DNA from: JAZDFC01 sp043808235
GTDB lineage: Bacteria > Bacteroidota > Ignavibacteria > Ignavibacteriales > Melioribacteraceae
Direction: 5' to 3'
Assembly: GCA_043808235.1 (NCBI GenBank)
Contig: JAZDFC010000105.1
Coordinates: 313,455-377,454 of the forward strand
Length of the DNA stretch: 64,000 bases
Within the stretch, counting starts at the first letter, position 1; each line of letters starts with the position of its first letter. Under the pieces are notes generated by a model, which did no database searches, was not told where the DNA came from, and saw only the letters and a list, made by a program, of their open reading frames with translations. Position numbers and translations under genes: made by a program. Shown here piece after piece: positions 35,401-45,223 of this stretch.

Positions 35401-38040
35401 TTATTTGACTATAAAATTTTCTCCGGTCAACTCAATTTCTTTTGAAACATAATTCGTTGTTGGCGCCTTTGTTCCGGGCTGTATTCCGCCAACACTAATT
35501 TCAAAAATTCCCGGTTCAACTACGCGAACAATATCCCCGGTTTCAACACCGGATTGAATAACTGAAATTTGTTTTGGTGATAATACAAATTCAACAACTT
35601 GCTTTTCACCCGGTGCAAGATGAACTCTTTTAAATCCTTGTAGCGAATGAATGGGGACAGTAACCGAACTTTCTTTGTCTTTCAAGTATAGTTGAACAAC
35701 ATCGTCGCCTTCTTTGTCGCCAACATTTTTAACTTCGGCTGATACTTTTATTTCCTCTCTCGTTGCTGCCGTTTGCGGAACAATGAAATTACTGTATTCA
35801 AATTTTGTGTAGCTCAATCCGTATCCGAAAGGATACAAAGGCTCATCGGCAAAGTAACGGTAAGTTCTACCCTTCATGTTATAATCTTCAAAGGGGGGTA
35901 GCTGTTCAACTGATTTATAAAATGTTACCGGCAATCTACCTGCCGGATTATAATCTCCGAACAGAACGTCCGCTAATGCTGTTCCGCCCTCCTGACCGGG
36001 GTACCATATTTGTACAATAGCCGGAATGTTTTCATTTTCCCAATTAACGGATAATGCGCTTCCGCTTGTGAGAACTAATATTACCGGCTTTCCGGTTGCG
36101 TAAACTAATTTCAAAAGGTCTTCTTGCACTTTGGGGAGATCGAGACTTGTTCTATCGCCGCCCGCAAATCCGTCAAGTTCAACCGGCATTTCCTCGCCTT
36201 CTACTTGCGCGGTTATTCCGCCGACGAATATTACAACATCCGAACTCTTTGCAAGTTCAACTGCTTTGCTGAAATAATCGACATCGAGAATGTGCCAGTT
36301 AATTGACAGCCATGCCCAGCTTGCGGTGTGGTAATATTCAAGTTTGAATTCGTATTGCTTGTCTTCTTCGAGCTGAATATTTGCGTTTTCGGTTCCGTGG
36401 TTCCGGTCATTCCATTTATCAATTAGTAATTTGTCGTCGATATATAAACGGTATCCGTTTCCGCAGCTAATTGCAAAATTATAATATCCGGTTTCCGGCG
36501 GTAAAATTTTTCCCGTCCATCGGATTGAGTATTCGCCTTCCCAATCAAAATCGGGGATACCAAGTCCCCATACCAAATCAAATTCAGTAAGTTTATCAAT
36601 TTTCTTAAATGATGGTTCGCCTTCAAGATTTTTATTTTTAAAAAACTCCGCGGTCAATCCCTCTTCGTTATTTGTTTGCAATAATTCTGAAGAAAGTCTA
36701 TTAACAACGCCGCCCTCTTCTGCAACATTGCAGCCCTGCTCAAAAACAACTTCGGTGTTGCTTGCAACTTTATTTTTAATTCCTGCGAGCGGAGTAACAT
36801 ATTTCGAAGGAAAACCATTGTAGTTGCCAAGCAGCATTGCGTATGAATCGGCTGTGGGTCCAATAACCGCAATTTTCTTGATATCTTTTTTCAACGGAAG
36901 GATGTTATTCGAATTTTTCAATAATACAATTGATTCATGCGCTGTTCGAAGCGACAATTTTCTGTGTTCTTCGGAATCGTTTTCCGTAATCGGGATCTGT
37001 GAATATTTGACGACTTCATCCGGATCGAACATGCCGAGTTTGAAACGCGCGGTGAATAATCTTTTTAAAGAAACATCAATTTCGGTTTCAGTCAGTAATC
37101 CTTTTTCAACCGCTTCGAGAAGTGAGTTTGTATATACACGTCCGCACTCGAGATCGGTACCGGACTTGACCGCAAGCGCGGATGCTTCCGGCGGAGTAGC
37201 CACAACTTTATGATTTGCAAAAATATCATCGATAGCGCCGCAATCTGAAACAATGTAGCCTTTGAATCCCCATTTGTCGCGTAGAATCTTTTTTAACAAA
37301 ATCGGCGAACCGCAGCATGCATCACCCATGAAACGATTGTAAGCACACATTACGGAAAAAGCGCCGGCTTCTTTTATACATGCTTCGAATGCCGGAAGAT
37401 ATGTATCGTACAAATCATGGTTATCTATTATTGCATCGAAAGTATGTCTGTCCGGTTCCGGTCCGCTATGTACTGCATAATGTTTTGGAGTTGAAATAAC
37501 TTTAAAATAGTTGGGATCAGTTCCCTGCAGACCTTTCACAAATGAAACTCCCATACGCGCGGTCAAGTACGGATCTTCGCCGTATGTTTCCTGCCCGCGT
37601 CCCCAGCGAGGATCGCGGAATATGTTAACATTCGGACTCCAGAAAGTCAATCCTTTGTAAATGTCCCTTTCGCCGTTACGTTGAAACTCGTGATACTTTG
37701 CGCGCGCTTCAGTTGAAATTACATCGGCAATCCGAAACATCAAATCCGTATTCCATGTGGCAGCCAATCCGATTGCCTGCGGGAATACAGTTGCTGTCCC
37801 TGCTCTCGCAACACCGTGCAAACATTCATTCCACCAATCGTACTTTGGAATGCTCAACCGCGGAATAGCCTCCGCGCTATTAATCATCTGCGAGATTTTT
37901 TCTTCGAGTGTCATCCGTGATACAAGATCGTTAACGCGAACTTCCACCGGAAGTTTATAATCAAGGTATTCGGGTTTAGATTCCTGCTGTGCACTAATCG
38001 AGCAGACGAACAAAAATAATACAAGTAATATTGAACGCAT
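35401..38040 (-). CDS. Secreted GH3 beta-xylosidase/glucosidase with PA14 domain
   Basis: ATG 38038-38040 has GGGAG in good position and gives a signal peptide ending SISAQ. The N-terminal GH3 barrel (LVSRMTLEEKISQMINSAEAIPRL, NECLHGVARAG, FRDPRWGRGQETYGEDPYLTAR, STPKHYAVHSGPE) contains the nucleophile Asp266 in YIVSDCGA. The C-terminal GH3 sandwich is interrupted at about residues 450-590 by a PA14 domain (LTAEFFKNKNLEGEP ... IRWTGKILPPETGYYNFAISCGNGYRLYIDDKLLI), and a fibronectin III-like domain ends the protein. The NECLHG and CGAIDD motifs match xylan-1,4-beta-xylosidases. It likely trims xylo-oligosaccharides in the periplasm or at the surface. Divergent from xylB with a shared control region. 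Confidence 0.9.
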   Translation of the reverse strand: MRSILLVLFLFVCSISAQQESKPEYLDYKLPVEVRVNDLVSRMTLEEKISQMINSAEAIPRLSIPKYDWWNECLHGVARAGTATVFPQAIGLAATWNTDLMFRIADVISTEARAKYHEFQRNGERDIYKGLTFWSPNVNIFRDPRWGRGQETYGEDPYLTARMGVSFVKGLQGTDPNYFKVISTPKHYAVHSGPEPDRHTFDAIIDNHDLYDTYLPAFEACIKEAGAFSVMCAYNRFMGDACCGSPILLKKILRDKWGFKGYIVSDCGAIDDIFANHKVVATPPEASALAVKSGTDLECGRVYTNSLLEAVEKGLLTETEIDVSLKRLFTARFKLGMFDPDEVVKYSQIPITENDSEEHRKLSLRTAHESIVLLKNSNNILPLKKDIKKIAVIGPTADSYAMLLGNYNGFPSKYVTPLAGIKNKVASNTEVVFEQGCNVAEEGGVVNRLSSELLQTNNEEGLTAEFFKNKNLEGEPSFKKIDKLTEFDLVWGLGIPDFDWEGEYSIRWTGKILPPETGYYNFAISCGNGYRLYIDDKLLIDKWNDRNHGTENANIQLEEDKQYEFKLEYYHTASWAWLSINWHILDVDYFSKAVELAKSSDVVIFVGGITAQVEGEEMPVELDGFAGGDRTSLDLPKVQEDLLKLVYATGKPVILVLTSGSALSVNWENENIPAIVQIWYPGQEGGTALADVLFGDYNPAGRLPVTFYKSVEQLPPFEDYNMKGRTYRYFADEPLYPFGYGLSYTKFEYSNFIVPQTAATREEIKVSAEVKNVGDKEGDDVVQLYLKDKESSVTVPIHSLQGFKRVHLAPGEKQVVEFVLSPKQISVIQSGVETGDIVRVVEPGIFEISVGGIQPGTKAPTTNYVSKEIELTGENFIVK

Positions 38041-38174
38041 TTTTTCTCCCATATTTTTTTTAGCGGGCAGTTATTCTTCTTATAACCTCATGCAATTTGC
38101 TAAATAAATTGTAATTAAATATAATTAGATAGTTTAAAAAAACACAATGACACAAATTAAGATCGATTTCGCTC

Positions 38175-38188
38175 TGTAAATGTTTGCA
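38175..38188. promoter_or_regulatory. LacI-type operator between GH3 and xylB
   Basis: TGTAAATGTTTGCA fits the LacI/CcpA-type operator pattern TGWAANCGNTWNCA at 13 of 14 positions and is a near-perfect dyad. It sits in the 223-base divergent region, 76 bases before xylB, and may let the local LacI regulator control both directions. Confidence 0.5.
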
Positions 38189-38263
38189 TTGATGAAAGAC
38201 TCGCACTTATTTTTGGATTGTCATTACACATAATAACTTATTTATTGATTACCGGAGATTTTA

Positions 38264-39760
38264 ATGAAACAAAATTTGTTACTTGGTCTTGATATCGGCA
38301 GTTCATCAATTAAGTCAGCGTTAATTAGTGTAGATACCGGCGAATTGATTTCTTCGGGTATGTCGCCCGAGCAGGAAATGAAAATCGAATCACCGCTGCC
38401 CGGATGGGCGGAACAGCATCCCGAAGTTTGGTGGCAGCATGTTGTTACCGCAACAAAAAAAATGTTTTCGAAAGTATCAATTCAATCTTACGAGGTTCTT
38501 GGTGTTGGAATATCTTACCAGATGCATGGCCTGGTTATGGTAGACAAAAACAATGAAGTTCTTCGCCCATCGATTATTTGGTGCGACAGTCGTGCGGTTG
38601 AAATCGGAAATAAAGCGTTTGCGGATTTGGGAAGCGATTATTGTCTGGGCAGCTGTTTTAACTCACCCGGTAATTTTACTGCATCAAAATTAAAATGGAT
38701 TAAGGATAACCAGCCGGAGATTTATTCGAAGATTTTTAAGATAATGCTGCCCGGCGATTTTATCGCGCTTAAACTTTCCGACAGAATCTGTACAACGGTT
38801 TCGGGTCTTAGCGAAGGAATCATGTGGGACTTTGAGAAGAAAGGAATTGCAGATAAAGTATTAGAATATTACGGATTCAGTGATAGATTGATTCCGGAAG
38901 CGCTTCCTTCTTTCGGTCATCAGGGAACATTATCTGCAAAAGCTGCAGCCGAGCTCGGTCTGACTGCCGGGATTCCGATTGCATACCGCGCGGGCGATCA
39001 ACCGAACAACGCGCTTTCGTTGAATGTATTGAATCCGGGCGAGATTGCAGCAACCGCCGGAACATCAGGGGTTATTTACGGAGTTACGGATAAAAACCTT
39101 ATCGATCCACAAAGCCGCGTAAATACATTTGCACATGTGAATTATACAAATGAGCATCCTAATAAAGGAGTTCTGTTGTGCATTAATGGAACAGGAATAC
39201 AATACAGCTGGCTAAAGCAAAATATAATGGACAACAAATTTTCTTATGAGGAGCTGAACAAATTTGCCGCCGCAGTTCCCGTCGGGGCTAATGGATTGGA
39301 GTGTTTCCCGTTCGGTAACGGCGCCGAAAGAAGTTTGGGCAACAAAGAAGTAAATGCCCATTTCACCGGAATCAATTTCAACATTCACGGTAAAGGTCAT
39401 CTTGTGCGTGCAGCGCAGGAAGGAATTGTTTTTACATTCAGGTACGGACTTGATGTAATGAAGAGCATAGGCATCGAGCCCGAAGTTATTCGTGCCGGTC
39501 ACTCAAATTTATTTATGAGCGATGTATTTAAAGAAGCGTTTGTAAATACATGCAACGTCGATCTTGAAATTTACAATACCGACGGTGCGCAGGGCGCAGC
39601 CCGCGGAGCCGGAATCGGAATCGGCTGCTTTGCTTCGAACAAAGAAGCGTTCAACGGTCTAAAGGTGATCGATAAACTTTCGCCCGATAAAAAACTTGCC
39701 GAAAGATATGATGCCATATACCGGAAATGGAATGAAGACCTCGGTCAACTGCTGAAGTAA
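38264..39760 (+). CDS. xylB: Xylulokinase
   Basis: FGGY carbohydrate kinase of 498 residues. It has the ATPase phosphate-1 motif LLLGLDIGSSSIKSALI, the substrate segment ISYQMHGLVMVD with IIWCDSRA, the catalytic-base region AGDQPNNAL and the ATPase motif GEIAATAGTSGVIYG. It phosphorylates D-xylulose to xylulose 5-phosphate, the second step of xylose use, in the cytoplasm. Xylose isomerase is encoded 325 bases downstream, with a terminator and a new promoter between them. The ATG at 38264 has CCGGAG eight bases upstream. Confidence 0.95.
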   Translation: MKQNLLLGLDIGSSSIKSALISVDTGELISSGMSPEQEMKIESPLPGWAEQHPEVWWQHVVTATKKMFSKVSIQSYEVLGVGISYQMHGLVMVDKNNEVLRPSIIWCDSRAVEIGNKAFADLGSDYCLGSCFNSPGNFTASKLKWIKDNQPEIYSKIFKIMLPGDFIALKLSDRICTTVSGLSEGIMWDFEKKGIADKVLEYYGFSDRLIPEALPSFGHQGTLSAKAAAELGLTAGIPIAYRAGDQPNNALSLNVLNPGEIAATAGTSGVIYGVTDKNLIDPQSRVNTFAHVNYTNEHPNKGVLLCINGTGIQYSWLKQNIMDNKFSYEELNKFAAAVPVGANGLECFPFGNGAERSLGNKEVNAHFTGINFNIHGKGHLVRAAQEGIVFTFRYGLDVMKSIGIEPEVIRAGHSNLFMSDVFKEAFVNTCNVDLEIYNTDGAQGAARGAGIGIGCFASNKEAFNGLKVIDKLSPDKKLAERYDAIYRKWNEDLGQLLK

Positions 39761-39792
39761 AGATTTCAAATAAAGCATGCTTTTTAATATAG

Positions 39793-39819
39793 AGTCACGG
39801 TTCCGTCGTGACTTTTTTT
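39793..39819 (+). terminator. Rho-independent terminator after xylB
   Basis: AGTCACG (39793-39799) and CGTGACT (39807-39813) form a stem followed by a run of T, 32 bases after the xylB stop. Confidence 0.8.
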
Positions 39820-39921
39820 ATGTGTTTTAAGAATAGGGCACACTTTGTAATAAAATCATTCTTTTATATCCGTAATCCATATCGAATAAACTATTTTAGA
39901 GGGAAATGGGGGATTTTTTTG

Positions 39922-39951
39922 TTGACATTTGAAAAAATTATTTAGTATATT
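39922..39951 (+). promoter_or_regulatory. xylA: Putative promoter of the xylA operon
   Basis: TTGACA (39922-39927) and TATATT (39946-39951) separated by 18 bases. The operator directly overlaps the expected start point, as for a repressed promoter. Bacteroidota often use other promoter motifs, so the match is suggestive only. Confidence 0.45.
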
Positions 39952-39975
39952 AAACCGGTTCAATTTTGTTTGAAC
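39950..39975. promoter_or_regulatory. LacI-type operator and adjoining dyad at the xylA promoter
   Basis: TTAAACCGGTTCAA (39950-39963) has the palindromic AACCGGTT core and matches the pattern TGWAANCGNTWNCA at 12 of 14 positions. Overlapping its right end, GTTCAA (39958-39963) and TTGAAC (39970-39975) form a second perfect dyad. The position over the start point fits repression by a LacI protein. Confidence 0.5.
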
Positions 39976-40085
39976 TGATAAAAATTCCGAATAATATTTA
40001 CAACTTCAATGAGTAAAATCTCATGAATAACATTATAACTTTTTCATCCAACCGAATTAAATCAATAATAAAATAGAGACAAATT

Positions 40086-41399
40086 ATGCTTAACAAATTC
40101 TTTCCCGATATTACTAAAATTCCCTATGAAGGCAAAGATTCTAAAAATCCACTCGCTTTCAAATTCTACAACAAAGATCAAAAAGTTGCCGGCAAATCGA
40201 TGGCAGAGCATTTCCGCTTTTCAATGGCTTACTGGCATACAATGATGGGCGATGGTTCCGACATGTTTGGAGGACCGAGCTTTGAGCGTGAGTGGCATAA
40301 ATCATCCGACCCGATTCAACGCGCAAAAGACACAATGGATGCGGCATTTGAATTTTTGGTAAAAATGGGAATGGATTTTTACTGCTTCCACGATAGAGAC
40401 ATTGCCCCGGCCGGCGAAACCTTTGTGCAGTCTGTTAAAAATCTTGAGATAATGGTTGAGTACGCAAAAAAATTACAGAAAGAAACCGGTGTAAAACTAT
40501 TATGGGGAACGGCAAATCTTTTCGGTAATGCAATTTATTCACAGGGCGCTGCTACAAGTCCTTACGCCCATGTAATGGCTACCGCGGCTGCGCAAGTAAA
40601 GAATGCTATCGATGCAACAAAAGAACTCGGCGGTGAAAATTATGTGTTCTGGGGTGGACGCGAAGGTTATGAAACTTTAATTAACACCAACCTGAAGAAA
40701 GAACAAGAACAGATGGCTAAGTTCTTGCACATGGCAGTTGATTATAAAAAGAAAATAGACTTTGATGTTCAATTCCTTATTGAACCGAAACCAAAGGAAC
40801 CAACTAAACATCAGTACGATTCCGATTCCGCGGCTACATTATACTTCCTGAAAGAATATGATTTGATAGAACATTTCAAATTGAACATTGAAGCAAACCA
40901 CGGAACGCTTGCCGGTCATACTTTTGAACATGAATTGGCTGTTGCCTCGGCAGTAGGTAAACTTGGCAGCGTTGACGCAAACCGCGGCGATATGCTTTTA
41001 GGATGGGATACAGATCAATTCCCTACTGATATTTACAGCACAACTTATGCAATGCTTGTGATATTGAACCAGGGCGGTTTGGATAAAGGCGGACTTAACT
41101 TCGATGCGAAAGTTAGACGCGGTTCAATCGATCCGGCTGACTTGTTCCATGCACACATCGGCGGAATGGATGCATTTGCAAGAGGCTTATTAATTGCTCA
41201 GAAAATAATCGACGATAAAGTTCTCAGCAATTTTGTCGATGAAAGATATTCAAGTTTCAAATCTGGAATCGGCGCCGATATTATGTCCGGCAAAGTCGGA
41301 TTCGAAGAAATTGAAAAATGGGTAATTAGCAACGGTTCGCCTGTTTTGAAAAGCGCAAGACAGGAAATGCTCGAAAATATAATCAATGCTTATATCTAA
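40086..41399 (+). CDS. xylA: Xylose isomerase
   Basis: 437 residues, class II xylose isomerase size. Signature segments are visible: the active-site FCFHDRDIAP-like YCFHDRDIAP (catalytic His and Asp), VFWGGREGYETL, the metal-site FLIEPKPKEPTKHQYD, LNIEANHATLAGHTFEHEL-like sequence, and GSVDANRGDMLLGWDTDQFPTD. It interconverts D-xylose and D-xylulose using divalent metal in the cytoplasm. First gene of the operon that continues with a cytoplasmic GH3 and the GPH symporter. Confidence 0.97.
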   Translation: MLNKFFPDITKIPYEGKDSKNPLAFKFYNKDQKVAGKSMAEHFRFSMAYWHTMMGDGSDMFGGPSFEREWHKSSDPIQRAKDTMDAAFEFLVKMGMDFYCFHDRDIAPAGETFVQSVKNLEIMVEYAKKLQKETGVKLLWGTANLFGNAIYSQGAATSPYAHVMATAAAQVKNAIDATKELGGENYVFWGGREGYETLINTNLKKEQEQMAKFLHMAVDYKKKIDFDVQFLIEPKPKEPTKHQYDSDSAATLYFLKEYDLIEHFKLNIEANHGTLAGHTFEHELAVASAVGKLGSVDANRGDMLLGWDTDQFPTDIYSTTYAMLVILNQGGLDKGGLNFDAKVRRGSIDPADLFHAHIGGMDAFARGLLIAQKIIDDKVLSNFVDERYSSFKSGIGADIMSGKVGFEEIEKWVISNGSPVLKSARQEMLENIINAYI

Positions 41400-41423
41400 T
41401 AATTGTTTAAATGGAAATTGAAA

Positions 41424-43742
41424 ATGGATGAAATATATGCAAGCATAGAGACCACCGAACTCGAAGTTCTGCCTAATTATAAAAATCCGGAATTGTGTGT
41501 TGATGAAAGAGTGAAAGATTTACTATCGCGCATGACTATCGAAGAAAAGGTTGCTCAGATGATAGGTATTTGGGGAGTGAAAAACACAATTCTCCTCGAT
41601 GAAAATGGTAATATAACACTCGATAATCTGAAAACTCAGTTTAAAAACGGTGTTGGTCAGATAGGAAGACTCAGTGATACCCGTTCGGGAGTTTCTGCAA
41701 AAGAAATGGCACAGCTATCAAATGATCTGCAACGATTTTTTATTGAAGGAACCAGACTCGGAATTCCTGTAATATTTCATGAAGAATGCTTGCACGGACT
41801 TGCTGGAAAAGAAGCAACAAGTTATCCTCAGCCAATAGGATTGGCATCGACTTTTAATCCGGCGCTTATCGAAGAAATATATACTTCGATTGCCGAAGAT
41901 GCACGTAGCCGGGGCGCCCATCAAGCTTTAACGCCTGTTGTGGATGTGGCCCGTGACCCGCGCTGGGGGCGTGTTGAAGAGACTTTCGGAGAGGATACTT
42001 ATCTTGTGTCGAGATTAGGAGTTGCTGCCGTCAAAGGATTTCAGGGTGATGCTACTTTTAAAGATAAGAAAAGAATGATAGCAACTTTAAAACATTTTGC
42101 AGCCCACGGTCAACCGGAATCCGGTACCAACTGTGCACCGGTGAATGTGTCTGAGAGATTGCTGCGTGATACGTTCCTTTATCCATTTAAAAAAGCAATT
42201 CATGAGGGCGGCGCTTTAAGCGTGATGGCTTCATACAATGAAATTGATGGAGTTTCATCACATGCAAATAAATGGTTATTGCTCGATGTGTTGAGAGGCG
42301 AATGGGGATTTAAAGGATTCGTTGTTTCGGATTATTATGCTGTTACCGAATTGAATTTGAGAGAAGAAGCCATCAGTCATTGCATGGCAAAAGATAAAAC
42401 CGAAGCTGCTAAACTTGCTGTTCAAGCCGGCGTTAATATCGAGTTACCTGATCCCGATTGCTACCCGAATTTAATTCAACTTGTGAATGACGGAATTGTG
42501 GATGAATCCATCATTGATGAATTGACAGGCAATATGTTGAAATATAAATTCATCATTGGTTTGTTTGACGATCCGTATGTTGATCCCGAAGCCGTTCAAG
42601 CAGATCAAAAACTTGAGAAAGACAGGACGCTGGCTCTGCGCGCTGCACGGGAAACAATCACGCTTTTAAAAAATGAAAAGAAATTTTTACCGCTTCATCC
42701 CAAAAAAGAAAAAACAATCGCAGTTATTGGTCCGAACGCCGATCGCGTGATGCTCGGCGGCTACAGCGGCACACCGAAATATTTTACATCGGTTCTTCAG
42801 GGAATAAAAGAAAAAGTTGGGAAGAAAATTGAAGTTCTTTACAGCGAAGGATGTAAATTAACTATCGGCGGCGCATGGAATGAAGACGAAATAATTTTCG
42901 CCGATCACAATGAAAATAAAAAATTAATTTCGAAAGCAGTTAAGACTGCAAAGAAAGCAGATGTTGTAATTCTTGCTGTTGGCGACAATGAGCAAACATC
43001 CCGCGAAGCATGGAATATTAATCACATGGGCGACCGCGCCGATCTCGAATTATTCGGGCAGCAGAACGATTTGATAAAAGCGATTGCAAAAACCGGCAAG
43101 CCAATTGTAATGGTTTTATTTAACGGGAGACCAATTTCGTTAACAAATGTACAAGACGATATGAATGCAATTCTGGAATGCTGGTATCTTGGACAGGAAT
43201 CCGGCAAAGCAATTGCCGATGTTCTGTTCGGCGATTACAATCCCGGTGGCAAACTACCTATGTCGGTACCGCGTTCTGCCGGACATGTACCGTGTTATTA
43301 CAATTACAAACCTTCGGCTCGGCGTGGTTATCTTTCCGATGAAGTTACGGCGCTATATCCCTTTGGTTTCGGATTAAGTTATACCACTTTTGATTTTACA
43401 AATATTCGTCTCAAAAAAAATACTATTAGTGTTGACGAATCAACAAAAGTACTTGTTGATGTTACAAATACCGGCAAACGGGCAGGCGCCGAAGTTGTTC
43501 AGATGTACATTCGTGACGTTTTCAGTTCGGTTACGCGTCCAGTAAAGGAATTAAAGGGATTCGAAAGAATATCATTGAAACCCGGCGAGACACTCACAGT
43601 CTCAATCGATATTACACCCGAAAAGTTAGCTTTTACAAACATCGACAAGAAATTTGTTGTTGAGCCCGGCGATTTTGAAATTATGATTGGCAACTCTTCG
43701 CAGGATTCCGATCTTAAAAAAATTATGCTGAATGTTAAATAA
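41424..43742 (+). CDS. Cytoplasmic GH3 beta-xylosidase/beta-glucosidase
   Basis: I start at ATG 41424-41426; the longer frame begins with TTG at 41403. About 772 residues with GH3 N- and C-terminal domains and a final fibronectin III-like domain. Motifs: LLSRMTIEEKVAQMIG, HEECLHGLAGKEATSYP, ARDPRWGRVEETFGEDTYL, the KHFAAHG loop, nucleophile Asp303 in FVVSDYYAV and a probable acid/base region NEQTSREAW. No signal peptide, in contrast to the GH3 at 35401, so it should hydrolyse imported xylo-oligosaccharides beside xylose isomerase. No PA14 insert. Confidence 0.92.
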   Translation: MDEIYASIETTELEVLPNYKNPELCVDERVKDLLSRMTIEEKVAQMIGIWGVKNTILLDENGNITLDNLKTQFKNGVGQIGRLSDTRSGVSAKEMAQLSNDLQRFFIEGTRLGIPVIFHEECLHGLAGKEATSYPQPIGLASTFNPALIEEIYTSIAEDARSRGAHQALTPVVDVARDPRWGRVEETFGEDTYLVSRLGVAAVKGFQGDATFKDKKRMIATLKHFAAHGQPESGTNCAPVNVSERLLRDTFLYPFKKAIHEGGALSVMASYNEIDGVSSHANKWLLLDVLRGEWGFKGFVVSDYYAVTELNLREEAISHCMAKDKTEAAKLAVQAGVNIELPDPDCYPNLIQLVNDGIVDESIIDELTGNMLKYKFIIGLFDDPYVDPEAVQADQKLEKDRTLALRAARETITLLKNEKKFLPLHPKKEKTIAVIGPNADRVMLGGYSGTPKYFTSVLQGIKEKVGKKIEVLYSEGCKLTIGGAWNEDEIIFADHNENKKLISKAVKTAKKADVVILAVGDNEQTSREAWNINHMGDRADLELFGQQNDLIKAIAKTGKPIVMVLFNGRPISLTNVQDDMNAILECWYLGQESGKAIADVLFGDYNPGGKLPMSVPRSAGHVPCYYNYKPSARRGYLSDEVTALYPFGFGLSYTTFDFTNIRLKKNTISVDESTKVLVDVTNTGKRAGAEVVQMYIRDVFSSVTRPVKELKGFERISLKPGETLTVSIDITPEKLAFTNIDKKFVVEPGDFEIMIGNSSQDSDLKKIMLNVK

Positions 43743-43776
43743 AAAATTAAATTGAATATTTTATAAGGTATAAACA

Positions 43777-45201
43777 ATGCAACCAAATACTGAAAATCAT
43801 GCAATGGACTTAAAAAATAAAGAGCAAAAAGGTTTTTACAAACTTTCGATGGTTCAGCGTATTGGTTTTGGATCAGGCGATTTAGCCCAAAACCTGATAT
43901 ACCAGACGGTTGCGCAATACCTGTTGATTTTCTACACCAATGTTTATGGTCTGCCTGCTGCAACTGCCGCCGTGATGTTTCTAATTGTCCGTCTGGTTGA
44001 TGTAGTCTGGGACCCGCTGGTAGGGGCTTTTGTTGATAAGAGGTCACCGCGAATGGGCAAATACCGTGCATACCTTATTTTAGGCGGTATTCCGCTTACA
44101 GGTTTTGCCATATTGTGTTTCTGGAACGGCTTTTCAGGTTCGCTGCTGTATGCCTATATCACCTATGTGGGTATGTCCATGCTCTATACGCTGATTAATG
44201 TTCCCTATGGAGCACTTAACGCCTCGCTAACCCGCGATACCGATGAAATAACGAAACTCACCTCGGTGCGTATGTTTTTTGCCAACTTAGGTGGATTGGC
44301 CGTTGCCTATGGCATCCCAATCTTGGTGGCTTATCTTTCACCCGATGGTAAAATAAATTCCTCGCAGGCTGGCGGCGCGTGGTTCATTACCATGACCATA
44401 TACGCTTTGGCAGGACTGGTGTTGCTCATTTTCTGTTACACGCAAACTAAAGAGCGCGTGGTGATGGCAAAAGACCAAGCCTCGGAAGTGAAAGCGTCGG
44501 ATTTGTTTACCGAATTTGTGCGTAATCGTCCACTGCGCGTGTTGGCGTTTTTCTTTATCACTGCTTTTGCTATGATGGCAATCGGCAACTCGGCTGGTTC
44601 ATATTATATGATTTACAATATGCAAGCGCCCGACTGGTTGCCTTACTTTGCCGCGCTCGGCTCCATCCCTGCATTTATTTTTATGCCGCTGGTTCCCGCC
44701 ATTAAACGGGCAATCGGTAAAAAGCAAATGTTCTATGTGTTTCTCACCATCGCCATAATAGGGATGGCTATGTTGTACATCATTTCCGTAGTTCCTGCCT
44801 TGAAATCACAATTGTGGTTGGTGCTAGTTGCTCAATTTATAAAATCAACCGGTATTATTGTGGCAACCGGCTACATGTGGGCATTGGTTCCCGAAGTGAT
44901 TTCGTATGGTGAACATACTACAGGGCGTCGCATTTCGGGCATAGTTAACGCGCTCACCGGTATATTTTTCAAGGCTGGAATGGCTTTAGGCGGCGTTGTG
45001 CCCGGCTTTGTGCTGGCTTTAGTTCAATTCGATGAAAAAAATGCTGTGTCACAGTCGACTACAGCAGAGCAGGGAATTCTATGGTTGGTGTGCGTGATAC
45101 CTGCATTGCTGTTGGGACTATCTATGTTCATTATATCAAAATACGAACTCGAAGATGATGTTATCGACAAGATAAACAGGGAAATAGAAGAACGGGCTTA
45201 A
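43777..45201 (+). CDS. GPH-family sugar/cation symporter (MFS), probable xyloside importer
   Basis: 474 residues with about 12 membrane helices. The GPH family signature is clear: GFGSGDLAQNLIYQTVAQYLLIFYTNVYGLPAATAAVMFL early, then DVVWDPLVGAFVDKRSPRMGKYRAYLILGGIPL and ALNASLTRDTDEITKLTSVR, and later a GRRISGIVNALTGIFFKAGMALGG segment. GPH members import pentosides, glycosides or glucuronides with Na+ or H+. The context suggests xylose or xylo-oligosaccharides crossing the inner membrane. Codon use is richer in GCG, CTG, GTG and ATC than in neighbours (sampled lines 47-48% G+C), a sign of transfer from another Bacteroidota lineage. Confidence 0.9.
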   Translation: MQPNTENHAMDLKNKEQKGFYKLSMVQRIGFGSGDLAQNLIYQTVAQYLLIFYTNVYGLPAATAAVMFLIVRLVDVVWDPLVGAFVDKRSPRMGKYRAYLILGGIPLTGFAILCFWNGFSGSLLYAYITYVGMSMLYTLINVPYGALNASLTRDTDEITKLTSVRMFFANLGGLAVAYGIPILVAYLSPDGKINSSQAGGAWFITMTIYALAGLVLLIFCYTQTKERVVMAKDQASEVKASDLFTEFVRNRPLRVLAFFFITAFAMMAIGNSAGSYYMIYNMQAPDWLPYFAALGSIPAFIFMPLVPAIKRAIGKKQMFYVFLTIAIIGMAMLYIISVVPALKSQLWLVLVAQFIKSTGIIVATGYMWALVPEVISYGEHTTGRRISGIVNALTGIFFKAGMALGGVVPGFVLALVQFDEKNAVSQSTTAEQGILWLVCVIPALLLGLSMFIISKYELEDDVIDKINREIEERA

Positions 45202-45223
45202 TGTAATTTTTTAAAGGAAATTT

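Larger units (their letters stand above)
39761..40085. other. Control region between xylB and xylA
   Basis: 325 bases holding the xylB terminator (39793-39819), a sigma70-like promoter (39922-39951) and a LacI-type operator (39950-39963) with an adjoining dyad. The last approximately 110 bases form an untranslated leader without a recognisable riboswitch. Confidence 0.7.

Noticed and set aside
35401..43742. The two GH3 genes as a recent duplication
   Set aside because: They differ in signal peptide, PA14 insert and most motif neighbourhoods, so they are distant paralogues.
43499..44071. 190-codon minus-strand frame across the GH3/GPH junction
   Set aside because: It is antisense to two clear genes and has no recognisable protein features.
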